From: Desulfobacterales bacterium
GTDB taxonomy: Bacteria > Desulfobacterota > Desulfobacteria > Desulfobacterales > ETH-SRB1
Length of the DNA: 5,388 nucleotides
Assembly: GCA_030017395.1 (NCBI GenBank)
Contig: JASEIZ010000153.1
Coordinates: forward strand, 1-5,388
Reading direction: 5' to 3'
Made by a program: the position numbers and the translations under genes. Below, in pieces: positions 1 through 5,388 of the stretch. The notes beneath the pieces were generated by a model. That model was not told where the DNA came from. It made no database searches and saw nothing but the letters and a program-made list of their open reading frames with translations. The number at the start of each line of letters is the position of its first letter. Positions within the stretch are counted from its first letter, which is position 1.

Positions 1-284
1 CAATAATAACCGAAGTACTTTTTAAAAATCTGACTGATGAGGAAATCGAGTGGTATATTAACACAAAAGAACCTTTTGACAAGGCAGGAGCATATGCCAT
101 TCAGGGTCTGGGCACCTTTCTGGTAAAAAGCATAAACGGGTCTTATACAAATGTCGTGGGACTGCCTGTCTGTGAAGTCATTGAGTTTCTGATAAAGCAA
201 GGGGTGGTTGGAAGGCAAAATAAAGATAAACTCTGCGCTCTCTGCGCCTTGAGCGAAGCGAGCGGTGAACTATTACCAATATAA
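1..284 (+). CDS. maf: Maf-family nucleoside triphosphate pyrophosphatase, 3' end only
   Basis: This is the C-terminal 93 residues of a Maf protein, read from the codon at position 3 and cut by the window start. Maf proteins are cytosolic enzymes that hydrolyse non-canonical or modified nucleoside triphosphates to monophosphate and pyrophosphate. Visible family signatures are a Y-I-N-T-K-E-P-F-D-K-A-G-A-Y-A-I-Q-G block, which carries the conserved Lys and Gln of the active cleft, and the S-Y-T-N-V-V-G-L-P strand near the C-terminus. The N-terminal half with the catalytic Asp lies outside the window, so substrate class cannot be judged. Family members usually end soon after the helix seen here as EVIEFLIKQG. 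This one continues about 25 residues, and the last 17 are encoded by a dispersed repeat (231-270). The stop lies 26 nt before the yggS start, so the two are probably co-transcribed. Confidence 0.9.
   Translation, partial: IITEVLFKNLTDEEIEWYINTKEPFDKAGAYAIQGLGTFLVKSINGSYTNVVGLPVCEVIEFLIKQGVVGRQNKDKLCALCALSEASGELLPI
231..270. repeat. CTCTGCGC-type dispersed repeat at the maf 3' end
   Basis: The sequence CTCTGCGC occurs twice with a 9-nt period (231-238 and 240-247). It is followed by CTTGAGCGAAGCGAGCGG and GTGAAC. On the opposite strand this reads as an ACCGC...GGCGCAGAGAGCGCAGAG element, a pattern I recall as common in intergenic DNA of Desulfobacterota and related environmental genomes. Here it lies inside the maf reading frame and supplies the final 17 codons with the stop. 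The tandem unit is seen directly; the family assignment is from memory. I see no mobility gene or target duplication. Confidence 0.6.
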
Positions 285-310
285 AGAATGTACGTTTAAG
301 TTGGGAAAGT

Positions 311-994
311 TTGAAAAAAAGATTTGAAAATATAATGGATAGGATCAAAACTGCCGCTCTTTCATGTGGAAGAAAGCCTGAAAGCGTCAGGCTTGTGGCT
401 GTAAGCAAAACCATGCCTGCCGACAAAGTGAAGGAGGCAATTGACGCTGGAGTTACAACTCTTGGCGAAAATTATATTCAGGAGGCCAGGGAAAAGTTCA
501 ATGCTTTGTCGTCTTACAATGTATCATGGCATTTTATCGGCCACCTGCAAACCAATAAGGCAAAGTATGCGGTAAGACTCTTTGATCTTATTCATACTGT
601 AGATTCGCTTAAACTGGCGCTTGAATTAAATAAACAATCAAAAAAAATAAATAAAATACAGCAAATCCTGATACAGATAAACATCGGCAGAGAATCTTCA
701 AAATCAGGAATATATAAACATGATGCGCTGAAGCTGATAAAAGAGATAAGCGGTCTTGAAAATCTGGCTGTTAAAGGGCTTATGACAATGCCCCCGTTTT
801 TTGATAACCCTGAAAAGGTTCGCCCATATTTTTCAGCTCTTCGCAACCTGCGCAATCACATAAAGGAACAGGCAATAAAAAATATATCAATGGAAGAGCT
901 GTCCATGGGTATGACAGGTGATTTTGAAACTGCCATAGAAGAGGGAGCAACCCTTGTCAGGATAGGAATCGCAATTTTTGGAAAAAGAAAATGA
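311..994 (+). CDS. yggS: YggS/PLPBP-family pyridoxal-phosphate homeostasis protein
   Basis: This is a 227-residue protein of normal length for the YggS (YBL036C, PROSC/PLPBP) family. These cytosolic proteins bind PLP on a lysine in a TIM-barrel fold like the N-terminal domain of alanine racemase. They have no known catalytic activity and buffer B6 vitamers and amino-acid pools. The PLP lysine is K33 in LVAVSKT. Other family blocks are GENYIQEA (52-59), WHFIGHLQTNK (73-83), the strand ILIQINIGRESSKSG, GLMTMPP, and the phosphate-binding end SMGMT (198-202) with LVRIG (215-219). The chosen start is TTG at 311, preceded by a weak GGGAAAG. The in-frame ATG at 335 would remove eight residues of the first helix and has no ribosome site. 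The end overlaps queH by 4 nt, which implies translational coupling. Confidence 0.93.
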   Translation: MKKRFENIMDRIKTAALSCGRKPESVRLVAVSKTMPADKVKEAIDAGVTTLGENYIQEAREKFNALSSYNVSWHFIGHLQTNKAKYAVRLFDLIHTVDSLKLALELNKQSKKINKIQQILIQINIGRESSKSGIYKHDALKLIKEISGLENLAVKGLMTMPPFFDNPEKVRPYFSALRNLRNHIKEQAIKNISMEELSMGMTGDFETAIEEGATLVRIGIAIFGKRK

Positions 995-1542
995 AAATTT
1001 TGCTTCATATATGCTGCGCGCCATGTTCAATATATCCTGTTAAGATTCTTCGCGAGAAGAATATGGATGTCATGGGTTTTTTTTACAAACACAACATACA
1101 TCCTTATCAGGAATGCGTAAAAAGGCAAAAGACCCTACAGTCTTATGCTGAGTCAATTTATCTTCGCGTTGTTTATCAGGAAGACTACGATCTTGAAGGC
1201 TTTATTCAAAATGTCGTATTCAGGGAATCAGAGCGCTGCTTCTACTGCTATCATGACCGCTTAATGTGCGCCGCCATTGTAGCTAAACGCGGCAGTTTTG
1301 ATTATTTTACTTCCACCCTTTTATACAGCAAATTCCAGAAGCATGACATGATAAAATCAATAGGAGAATCGATCGGCAAAAAAATAGGGATTCCGTTTTA
1401 TTACAAAGATTTTCGCATTGGATGGAAATACGGAGTCGATAAGTCAAAACAGCTTGGCATGTACCGGCAGCAATACTGCGGCTGTGTTTACAGTGAAAAA
1501 GAAAGATACTACTCTAAAGGATTGATGATTGTTGATTTATGA
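991..1542 (+). CDS. queH: Epoxyqueuosine reductase QueH (DUF208 family)
   Basis: This 183-residue protein matches QueH, the non-homologous replacement of the cobalamin-dependent QueG. It reduces epoxyqueuosine to queuosine in tRNAs with GUN anticodons, the last step of queuosine synthesis. The cysteine pattern is clear: HICCAPC at 6-12 (C8, C9, C12), RCFYCYHDR at 82-90 (C83, C86), and QQYCGCVYS at 160-168 (C163, C165). These are expected to hold the iron-sulfur and iron centre. The blocks FFYKHNIHP (30-38), FTSTLLYSKFQ (106-116) and KDFRIG (139-144) also fit the family. The ATG at 991 overlaps the yggS stop as ATGA, which fixes the start and suggests coupled translation from one mRNA. No other queuosine gene is in the window. 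The last five codons, ending in IVDL and stop, lie within an inverted-repeat arm, so the extreme C-terminus is repeat-derived. Confidence 0.93.
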   Translation: MKILLHICCAPCSIYPVKILREKNMDVMGFFYKHNIHPYQECVKRQKTLQSYAESIYLRVVYQEDYDLEGFIQNVVFRESERCFYCYHDRLMCAAIVAKRGSFDYFTSTLLYSKFQKHDMIKSIGESIGKKIGIPFYYKDFRIGWKYGVDKSKQLGMYRQQYCGCVYSEKERYYSKGLMIVDL

Positions 1543-1675
1543 TTGTCGATTGAAAAGATAGACCCGCCTGCCTCGCCTGAGCAAGCCAACAAAAGGACGA
1601 AGAGCATTGAGTACAGCTCGCAATAGCGGGCAGGGCAAAGCGATTCCATCAATAATCAATCATAAATCAGCAATC
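1527..1675. repeat. 149-bp composite inverted-repeat element, MITE-like in form
   Basis: The outer arms gattgttgatttatgattg (1527-1545) and caatcataaatcagcaatc (1657-1675) are complementary at 18 of 19 positions. Inside them, GCCTGCCTCGC (1566-1576) can pair with GCGGGCAGGGC (1626-1636) as a roughly 10-bp stem with two single-base bulges. The AT-rich outer arms and GC-rich inner arms contrast sharply. The left arm begins within queH and supplies its stop codon. There is no open reading frame of note, no visible target-site duplication and no T-run that would make it a simple intrinsic terminator. It may be a nested pair of dispersed repeats rather than one element. The base pairing is seen directly; any mobility is inference. 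Confidence 0.6.
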
Positions 1676-1689
1676 CAAAGAGGTCAGAA

Positions 1690-1819
1690 AACCAGTAACG
1701 AGTAACCAGTAACGCTGAAAGCTCAAAGCTGAAAGGTCAAAGCAACGAGCAACCAGCAACCAGTAACCCTGAGCCTTGAACCCTGAACCCTGAACCTTAA
1801 ACCATTGAACCTCTGAACC
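1690..1819. repeat. Run of degenerate heptamer repeats in four blocks
   Basis: About 17 seven-base units fall into four blocks. Block one is CAGTAAC, GAGTAAC, CAGTAAC (1693-1713). Block two is CTGAAAG, CTCAAAG, CTGAAAG, GTCAAAG (1715-1742). Block three is GAGCAAC, CAGCAAC, CAGTAAC (1747-1767). Block four is CTGAGCC, TTGAACC, CTGAACC twice, TTAAACC, then TTGAACC and CTGAACC with an extra base before each (1769-1819). Units share a central AA at positions 5-6 with few exceptions, and single-base spacers separate blocks. The period of seven is not a multiple of three and stops occur in the tract, so it is not coding. It ends 11 nt before the start of the downstream protease gene, making it most of that gene's leader. 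Confidence 0.75.
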
Positions 1820-1830
1820 TAAGCGCTACT

Positions 1831-3666
1831 ATGTTTTCTAATTTCATATATCTCATCATTGTGCTTCTCATATATACCACTTACCCGCCTTCTGAAGAGC
1901 CTAACTTTACGCTACTCGAAACTTTAGCTCTGTTCCTCAGCATAATTATCGCTTTTATATTTTTTACCAGCCTACAATTTCGCGCTTTTGAAAAACAGAT
2001 CGCAAAACAAAGCCATTACCATCTTGATCATCAATTCAATTCAATCCTAAGCAAGTTGTCTATAACGGCAATCGCTATTTTTATCCTAAATATTTACGGA
2101 CTTAGTCTGCCATCATTTTTAATAAATATATCTGTTTTTACAACCATCCCTACTTTGCAGGCGTTGCTTTTTATCGGACTTTTTTTATCTTATATCGCAA
2201 TTGTATGGGGCTTTGCTTATAGTTCTTATCAAAAGCTCAACATGAACGGCATGTCCAGGCAGGCATACATTTTTTCCAACATTTCGTTCTCAATACCTGT
2301 GCTAATCCCGTGGTTTCTGCTATCCGGAATCGCCGATATTATTAATGCGCTTCCTTTTGAATTACCGAAATATATTCTTTCCACAACTGAAGGGGAAATA
2401 ATATATTTTATGGTTTTTCTCTTTGGTGTTTCGATTCTCGGACCGACAATGATCCGGAAATTCTGGAAATGTCAACCGCTTGAACCTGGGCATCATAGAA
2501 GTCGCATCGAAAACCTGTGCCAAAAAGCAGGGGTTGAATATGCAGAAATTCTGTCCTGGCCCATATTGGGTGGCAAGATGATCACTGCAGGAGTTATGGG
2601 ACTGATTAAGAAATTCCGCTATGTTCTTGTTACAAAAGCCCTGCTACGGTTTCTTGAACCTGAAGAAATTGATGCTGTAGTCGCCCATGAAATCGGACAT
2701 ATAAAGAAAAAACACCTTTGGTTTTATCTGCTTTTTTTTGTTGGTTATCTTGTATTTTCATATGCCTGCTTCGACCTGATCATCTATTTGATTATTTATG
2801 CTGATCCATTATTCAGCATTATAAACATAGCCGGTTCTGATCGAACCACAGTATATTCAATAACATTGACTCTTGTCACAATCACAATCTTCCTTGTCTA
2901 TTTCCGTTTTATTTTTGGATTCTTTATGCGCAACTTCGAGCGTCAGGCGGATATTCACGTTTATATGCTCTTCAAAAGTTCAAAACCGCTTATTTCAAGC
3001 CTTGAAAAAATAGCACTTACAAGCGGACAACCACCGGATAAGCCGAACTGGCACCATTTCAGCATTAAAGAACGAATAGAATACCTTAAAAGATGTGAAA
3101 CAGACAAAAGATGGATAATCTTCCATAACCAAAAGATAAGAAAAAGTATAGCCGCCTATATGGCTGGAATGATTTTAATGGGAGGAATTGGATACAAGCT
3201 GAATTTCGGCGAAACCAAAGATAGATTAAACAAATACTTTTTTGAAAAAACAATTCTAAGACAGCTTGAAAAAACGCCCGACAACCCCGAACTATATGGC
3301 GCTTTGGGGGATCTGTTTTACAGCAGAAAAAAATATGCAAAGGCTATCGAAGCTTATGAACACTCATTAACCTTTTTACCTGATAATCCGAATGTGCTAA
3401 ATAATCTCGCATGGCTTTTTGCCACATGTGATGATGAAAAATTCCGCGACCCAAAACGCGCCGTCATGTTGGCAAAAAAGGCATTACAGCTAAAAGAGGC
3501 TCCGCACATACTGGACACCCTCGCTGAAAGCCTCTATGTTAACAACCAGACAGAGGACGCAATTACTGCTGGAAAAAGAGCCCTGCAACTGGCAAAAACG
3601 AATCGTTCCTATTATAAAAAACAGCTGGAAAAGTTTGTTAAAGCAGCGCCCCTCATTATCCCATGA
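1831..3666 (+). CDS. Multi-pass membrane M48-family zinc metalloprotease with C-terminal TPR domain
   Basis: This 611-residue protein has an integral-membrane M48 (HtpX/Ste24-like) protease domain fused to tetratricopeptide repeats. The zinc motif is HEIGH (H286, E287, H290), with E370 in FERQAD (D374) as the third ligand. As in HtpX and Ste24, two hydrophobic segments (about 297-321 and 341-365) separate the two motifs. WHHFSIKERIEYLKR matches the conserved end of the M48 domain. Six hydrophobic segments precede the active site, at about 5-18, 28-47, 72-91, 109-130, 147-168 and 189-206; a ninth is at 439-456. TPR-like units occupy about 486-590 (LGDLFYSRKKYAKAIEAYEHSL, then LAWLFAT and DTLAESLY). 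The likely role is membrane-protein quality control, but the substrate is unknown. ATG 1831 is the only usual start after an in-frame TAA at 1798. No Shine-Dalgarno sequence is visible. It is larger than HtpX (about 290 residues) and is not named as such. Confidence 0.85.
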   Translation: MFSNFIYLIIVLLIYTTYPPSEEPNFTLLETLALFLSIIIAFIFFTSLQFRAFEKQIAKQSHYHLDHQFNSILSKLSITAIAIFILNIYGLSLPSFLINISVFTTIPTLQALLFIGLFLSYIAIVWGFAYSSYQKLNMNGMSRQAYIFSNISFSIPVLIPWFLLSGIADIINALPFELPKYILSTTEGEIIYFMVFLFGVSILGPTMIRKFWKCQPLEPGHHRSRIENLCQKAGVEYAEILSWPILGGKMITAGVMGLIKKFRYVLVTKALLRFLEPEEIDAVVAHEIGHIKKKHLWFYLLFFVGYLVFSYACFDLIIYLIIYADPLFSIINIAGSDRTTVYSITLTLVTITIFLVYFRFIFGFFMRNFERQADIHVYMLFKSSKPLISSLEKIALTSGQPPDKPNWHHFSIKERIEYLKRCETDKRWIIFHNQKIRKSIAAYMAGMILMGGIGYKLNFGETKDRLNKYFFEKTILRQLEKTPDNPELYGALGDLFYSRKKYAKAIEAYEHSLTFLPDNPNVLNNLAWLFATCDDEKFRDPKRAVMLAKKALQLKEAPHILDTLAESLYVNNQTEDAITAGKRALQLAKTNRSYYKKQLEKFVKAAPLIIP

Positions 3667-5311
3667 ACGATCTTCTGACAATAGTATCTTTTTGCCAGCG
3701 CTTATCATCCCGATGAGGATATTCGATATTGAAATGAAGACCTCTGCTTTCCTTCCTGTGCATGGCGCACCTGATAATCAGTTCAGCTACTGTAGCAATA
3801 TTTCGCAGTTCGATAAGATCTGAAGAAATCTTAAAGCCTTTGTAATATTCCTGTATCTCGTTTTGTATATTTTCAATGCGTCGCTTTGCCCTGTCCAGCC
3901 GTTTGTTTGATCTGACTATTCCAACATAATTCCACATAAATCTGCGTATTTCGTCCCAGTTATGTGAAACCATAATAGCCTCATCGCTGTCGGTTGTGCC
4001 GGTCTCATCCCATAGAGGAGGAACAGGCATTGATCCAAAATTCAGAGGAGCTTTAATGCCATCTGCGGCTTGCTTTGAAGCTGTATGGGCATATACAAGG
4101 GCCTCGATTAAAGAATTACTTGCAAGCCTGTTGGCTCCGTGCAACCCTGTGCACGCAGTCTCTCCTATCGCATATAACCCGCGTATATCGGTTCTACCGA
4201 ACATATCAGTCACAATTCCACCGCACATATAATGAGCGGCAGGGACCACGGGAATAGGCTCTTTTGTCATATCTATGCCGAATGTAAGGCATTTTTTATA
4301 TAAATTAGGAAACCGGTCCTTCACGAATTCAGGGTTCTTGTGAGATATGTCGAGAAAGACAAAATCATCCCCGCTTTTTTTCAGCTCCAAGTCAATGGCG
4401 CGGGCAACCACATCCCTGCAAGCCAGATCTTTTTGCGGATCATATCGTTCCATAAATCGGTTTCCGGCAGAATCAATCAGAATCCCTCCTTCACCTCTTA
4501 CGGCTTCTGATATCAGGAAATTCTTAGCTTCAGGATGATACAGGCAGGTTGGATGAAACTGAACAAATTCCAGGTTCGCCACAGTAGCGCCCGCCCTATA
4601 ACCCATTGCTATTCCATCGCCCGTGGCAACATCAGGATTGCTTGTGTAAAGATACACCTTGCCAGCGCCTCCGGTGGCAAGAAGTGTAGTAGGGGCGCAG
4701 AAGGTTTTTACAATGTTGGTTTGCGTGTCAAGAATATATGCGCCTAAGCAGTAATCTTCATGGGTTGTAGTTACAAGCCCCCTTTTCATGCGGGTAGAAC
4801 AGGTTATAAGATCGACTGCAATATGATTCTCATATAGTGTAATTTGTTTATGGTTCTTAACATGTTTAACAAGAACAGTCGAAATTTCCTGGCCTGTCAT
4901 GTCCTTGGCATGAACAATGCGTTTTTGCGAATGTCCGCCTTCCTGTCCCAAATCAAGCTCAGGATCTTTGTTTTGCGATCTATTTTTTATACGCTCTTTT
5001 TCACGGATATTGAAATGCACGCCAAAATCAATCAACTCACGAATTCTGTCCGGCCCGTTTTTTACAACCATCTCCACAACTTCTCTGTTGCAAAGACCGT
5101 CGCCGGAAACAAGAGTATCCTGGATATGCAAATCAAACGAGTCTAACTTGCCAAAAACAGAGGCAATTCCTCCCTGTGCAAGAGAGGTATTGCTGTCCAT
5201 GACTCCCTTCTTTGTAACTATAGCGACTCTGCCGAATTCCGCCATCTTAATGGCAAAAGTCAAGCCGGCCACGCCGCTGCCTATTATTAAAAAGTCCGTT
5301 TTAATTTCCAT
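3656..5311 (-). CDS. nadB: L-aspartate oxidase NadB
   Basis: This 551-residue flavoprotein oxidises L-aspartate to iminoaspartate, the first step of de novo NAD synthesis; quinolinate synthase (NadA) acts next. In anaerobes fumarate can replace oxygen as the electron acceptor. Visible are the FAD dinucleotide motif GSGVAG (11-16), NTSLAQGGIA (41-50), EGGHS (E124-S128), QFHPTCLY (H253), RGEGG (272-276), RDVVARAID (R299), PAAHYMCGG (H360) and GLHGANRLASNS (R395). Compared with my memory of E. coli NadB, the counterparts of E121, H244, R290, H351 and R386 are all present. This supports NadB over the related fumarate reductase and succinate dehydrogenase flavoproteins. A short charged insertion sits before EGGHS. 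I chose ATG 5311 because MEIKTDFLIIGSG is the normal N-terminus. An in-frame ATG at 5368 would add 19 residues encoded by a dispersed repeat. The 3' end overlaps the protease gene by 11 bp. No nadA or nadC is in view. Confidence 0.95.
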   Translation of the reverse strand: MEIKTDFLIIGSGVAGLTFAIKMAEFGRVAIVTKKGVMDSNTSLAQGGIASVFGKLDSFDLHIQDTLVSGDGLCNREVVEMVVKNGPDRIRELIDFGVHFNIREKERIKNRSQNKDPELDLGQEGGHSQKRIVHAKDMTGQEISTVLVKHVKNHKQITLYENHIAVDLITCSTRMKRGLVTTTHEDYCLGAYILDTQTNIVKTFCAPTTLLATGGAGKVYLYTSNPDVATGDGIAMGYRAGATVANLEFVQFHPTCLYHPEAKNFLISEAVRGEGGILIDSAGNRFMERYDPQKDLACRDVVARAIDLELKKSGDDFVFLDISHKNPEFVKDRFPNLYKKCLTFGIDMTKEPIPVVPAAHYMCGGIVTDMFGRTDIRGLYAIGETACTGLHGANRLASNSLIEALVYAHTASKQAADGIKAPLNFGSMPVPPLWDETGTTDSDEAIMVSHNWDEIRRFMWNYVGIVRSNKRLDRAKRRIENIQNEIQEYYKGFKISSDLIELRNIATVAELIIRCAMHRKESRGLHFNIEYPHRDDKRWQKDTIVRRSFMG

Positions 5312-5321
5312 AATATGATTT

Positions 5322-5326
5322 TCACC
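5322..5326 (-). promoter_or_regulatory. Candidate ribosome binding site for nadB
   Basis: GGTGA on the minus strand lies 10 nt before the ATG at 5311. The spacing is slightly long, but it is the best purine-rich match in the leader. It supports the 5311 start over the longer reading frame that begins at 5368. Confidence 0.5.
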
Positions 5327-5340
5327 ATTCAACCTTGACA

Positions 5341-5388
5341 AGCTCGTAAAAAGTCTCAAAATCGTCATGCCGGACTTGATCCGGCATC
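5341..5388. repeat. Dispersed palindromic repeat (ATGCCGGA...TCCGGCAT) and flank, cut by window end
   Basis: ATGCCGGA (5367-5374) and TCCGGCAT (5380-5387) form a perfect 8-bp stem around the 5-base loop CTTGA. The adjoining GCTCGTAAAAAGTCTCAAAAT (5342-5362, written here only as a landmark) commonly travels with this palindrome in Desulfobacterota genomes, as far as I recall. The repeat lies directly upstream of nadB and runs off the window. The palindrome is seen directly; the family and flank association are from memory. It could act as a 3' hairpin for an upstream minus-strand gene outside the window. Confidence 0.65.

Noticed and set aside
178..426. Minus-strand open frame of 82 codons over the maf and yggS junction
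   Set aside because: It is antisense to both genes and covers the CTCTGCGC repeat, with low-complexity translation and no domain.
1543..1680. Intrinsic terminator after queH
   Set aside because: The inverted repeat has a 111-base spacer and the inner stem a 49-base loop with bulges; no T-run follows either arm.
1690..1819. CRISPR array
   Set aside because: Units are seven bases long and contiguous with no unique spacers, and there are no cas genes in the window.
3536..3823. Plus-strand open frame of 95 codons across the 3' ends of the protease gene and nadB
   Set aside because: It is out of frame with both strongly supported genes, has no recognisable domain and arises by chance over their overlap.
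4844..5318. Plus-strand open frames of 100 and 133 codons opposite nadB
   Set aside because: They are antisense to clear NadB motifs, the translations show no family features and neither has a convincing ribosome site.
5326..5360. Possible nadB promoter (TTGAGA or TTGTCA as a -35 element)
   Set aside because: No acceptable -10 hexamer follows at 16-18 nt in a position that would leave a leader containing the ribosome site; the matches fall within a repeat.
1..5388. A novel multi-gene defence or mobile system
   Set aside because: All complete genes belong to known housekeeping or protease families and there is no integrase, transposase, toxin-antitoxin pair or nuclease in either strand.

Overview
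The window reads as ordinary chromosomal DNA from a Gram-negative anaerobic bacterium. The best guess is a member of the Desulfobacterota (former Deltaproteobacteria, Desulfobacterales-like). The grounds are the gene set, the moderately AT-rich coding DNA, and several short dispersed repeats that, from memory, are typical of that group: a CTCTGCGC-type element, runs built on CTGAACC and CAGTAAC, and an ATGCCGGA...TCCGGCAT palindrome. This placement is inference and no search was run.

Layout: (1) Positions 1-1542 hold a tight plus-strand cluster. It contains the 3' end of a Maf nucleotide pyrophosphatase gene, a complete YggS/PLPBP gene for pyridoxal-phosphate homeostasis, and a complete queH gene for epoxyqueuosine reductase, which overlaps yggS by 4 nt (ATGA). 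(2) Positions 1543-1830 (288 nt) hold no gene. They are almost filled by repeats: a 149-bp composite inverted repeat that starts inside the last codons of queH, then a run of about 17 degenerate heptamers. I see no convincing promoter, terminator or RNA gene there. (3) Positions 1831-3666 encode a 611-residue multi-pass membrane M48 zinc metalloprotease with a C-terminal TPR domain. (4) Positions 3656-5311 on the minus strand encode L-aspartate oxidase (NadB), which converges on the protease gene with an 11-bp tail-to-tail overlap. (5) Positions 5312-5388 are the nadB leader, which runs into a dispersed palindromic repeat cut by the window edge.

Functional links are loose. Maf, YggS and QueH are housekeeping proteins for nucleotide sanitation, cofactor homeostasis and tRNA queuosine modification. 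NadB starts NAD biosynthesis, and the protease probably acts in membrane protein quality control. I see no defence, mobile or biosynthetic system and do not claim one. The points most worth a second look are how deeply the repeats reach gene ends and leaders (maf 3' end, queH 3' end, protease leader, nadB leader), and the predicted topology of the protease, with a cytosolic active site and TPRs on the other side of the membrane.
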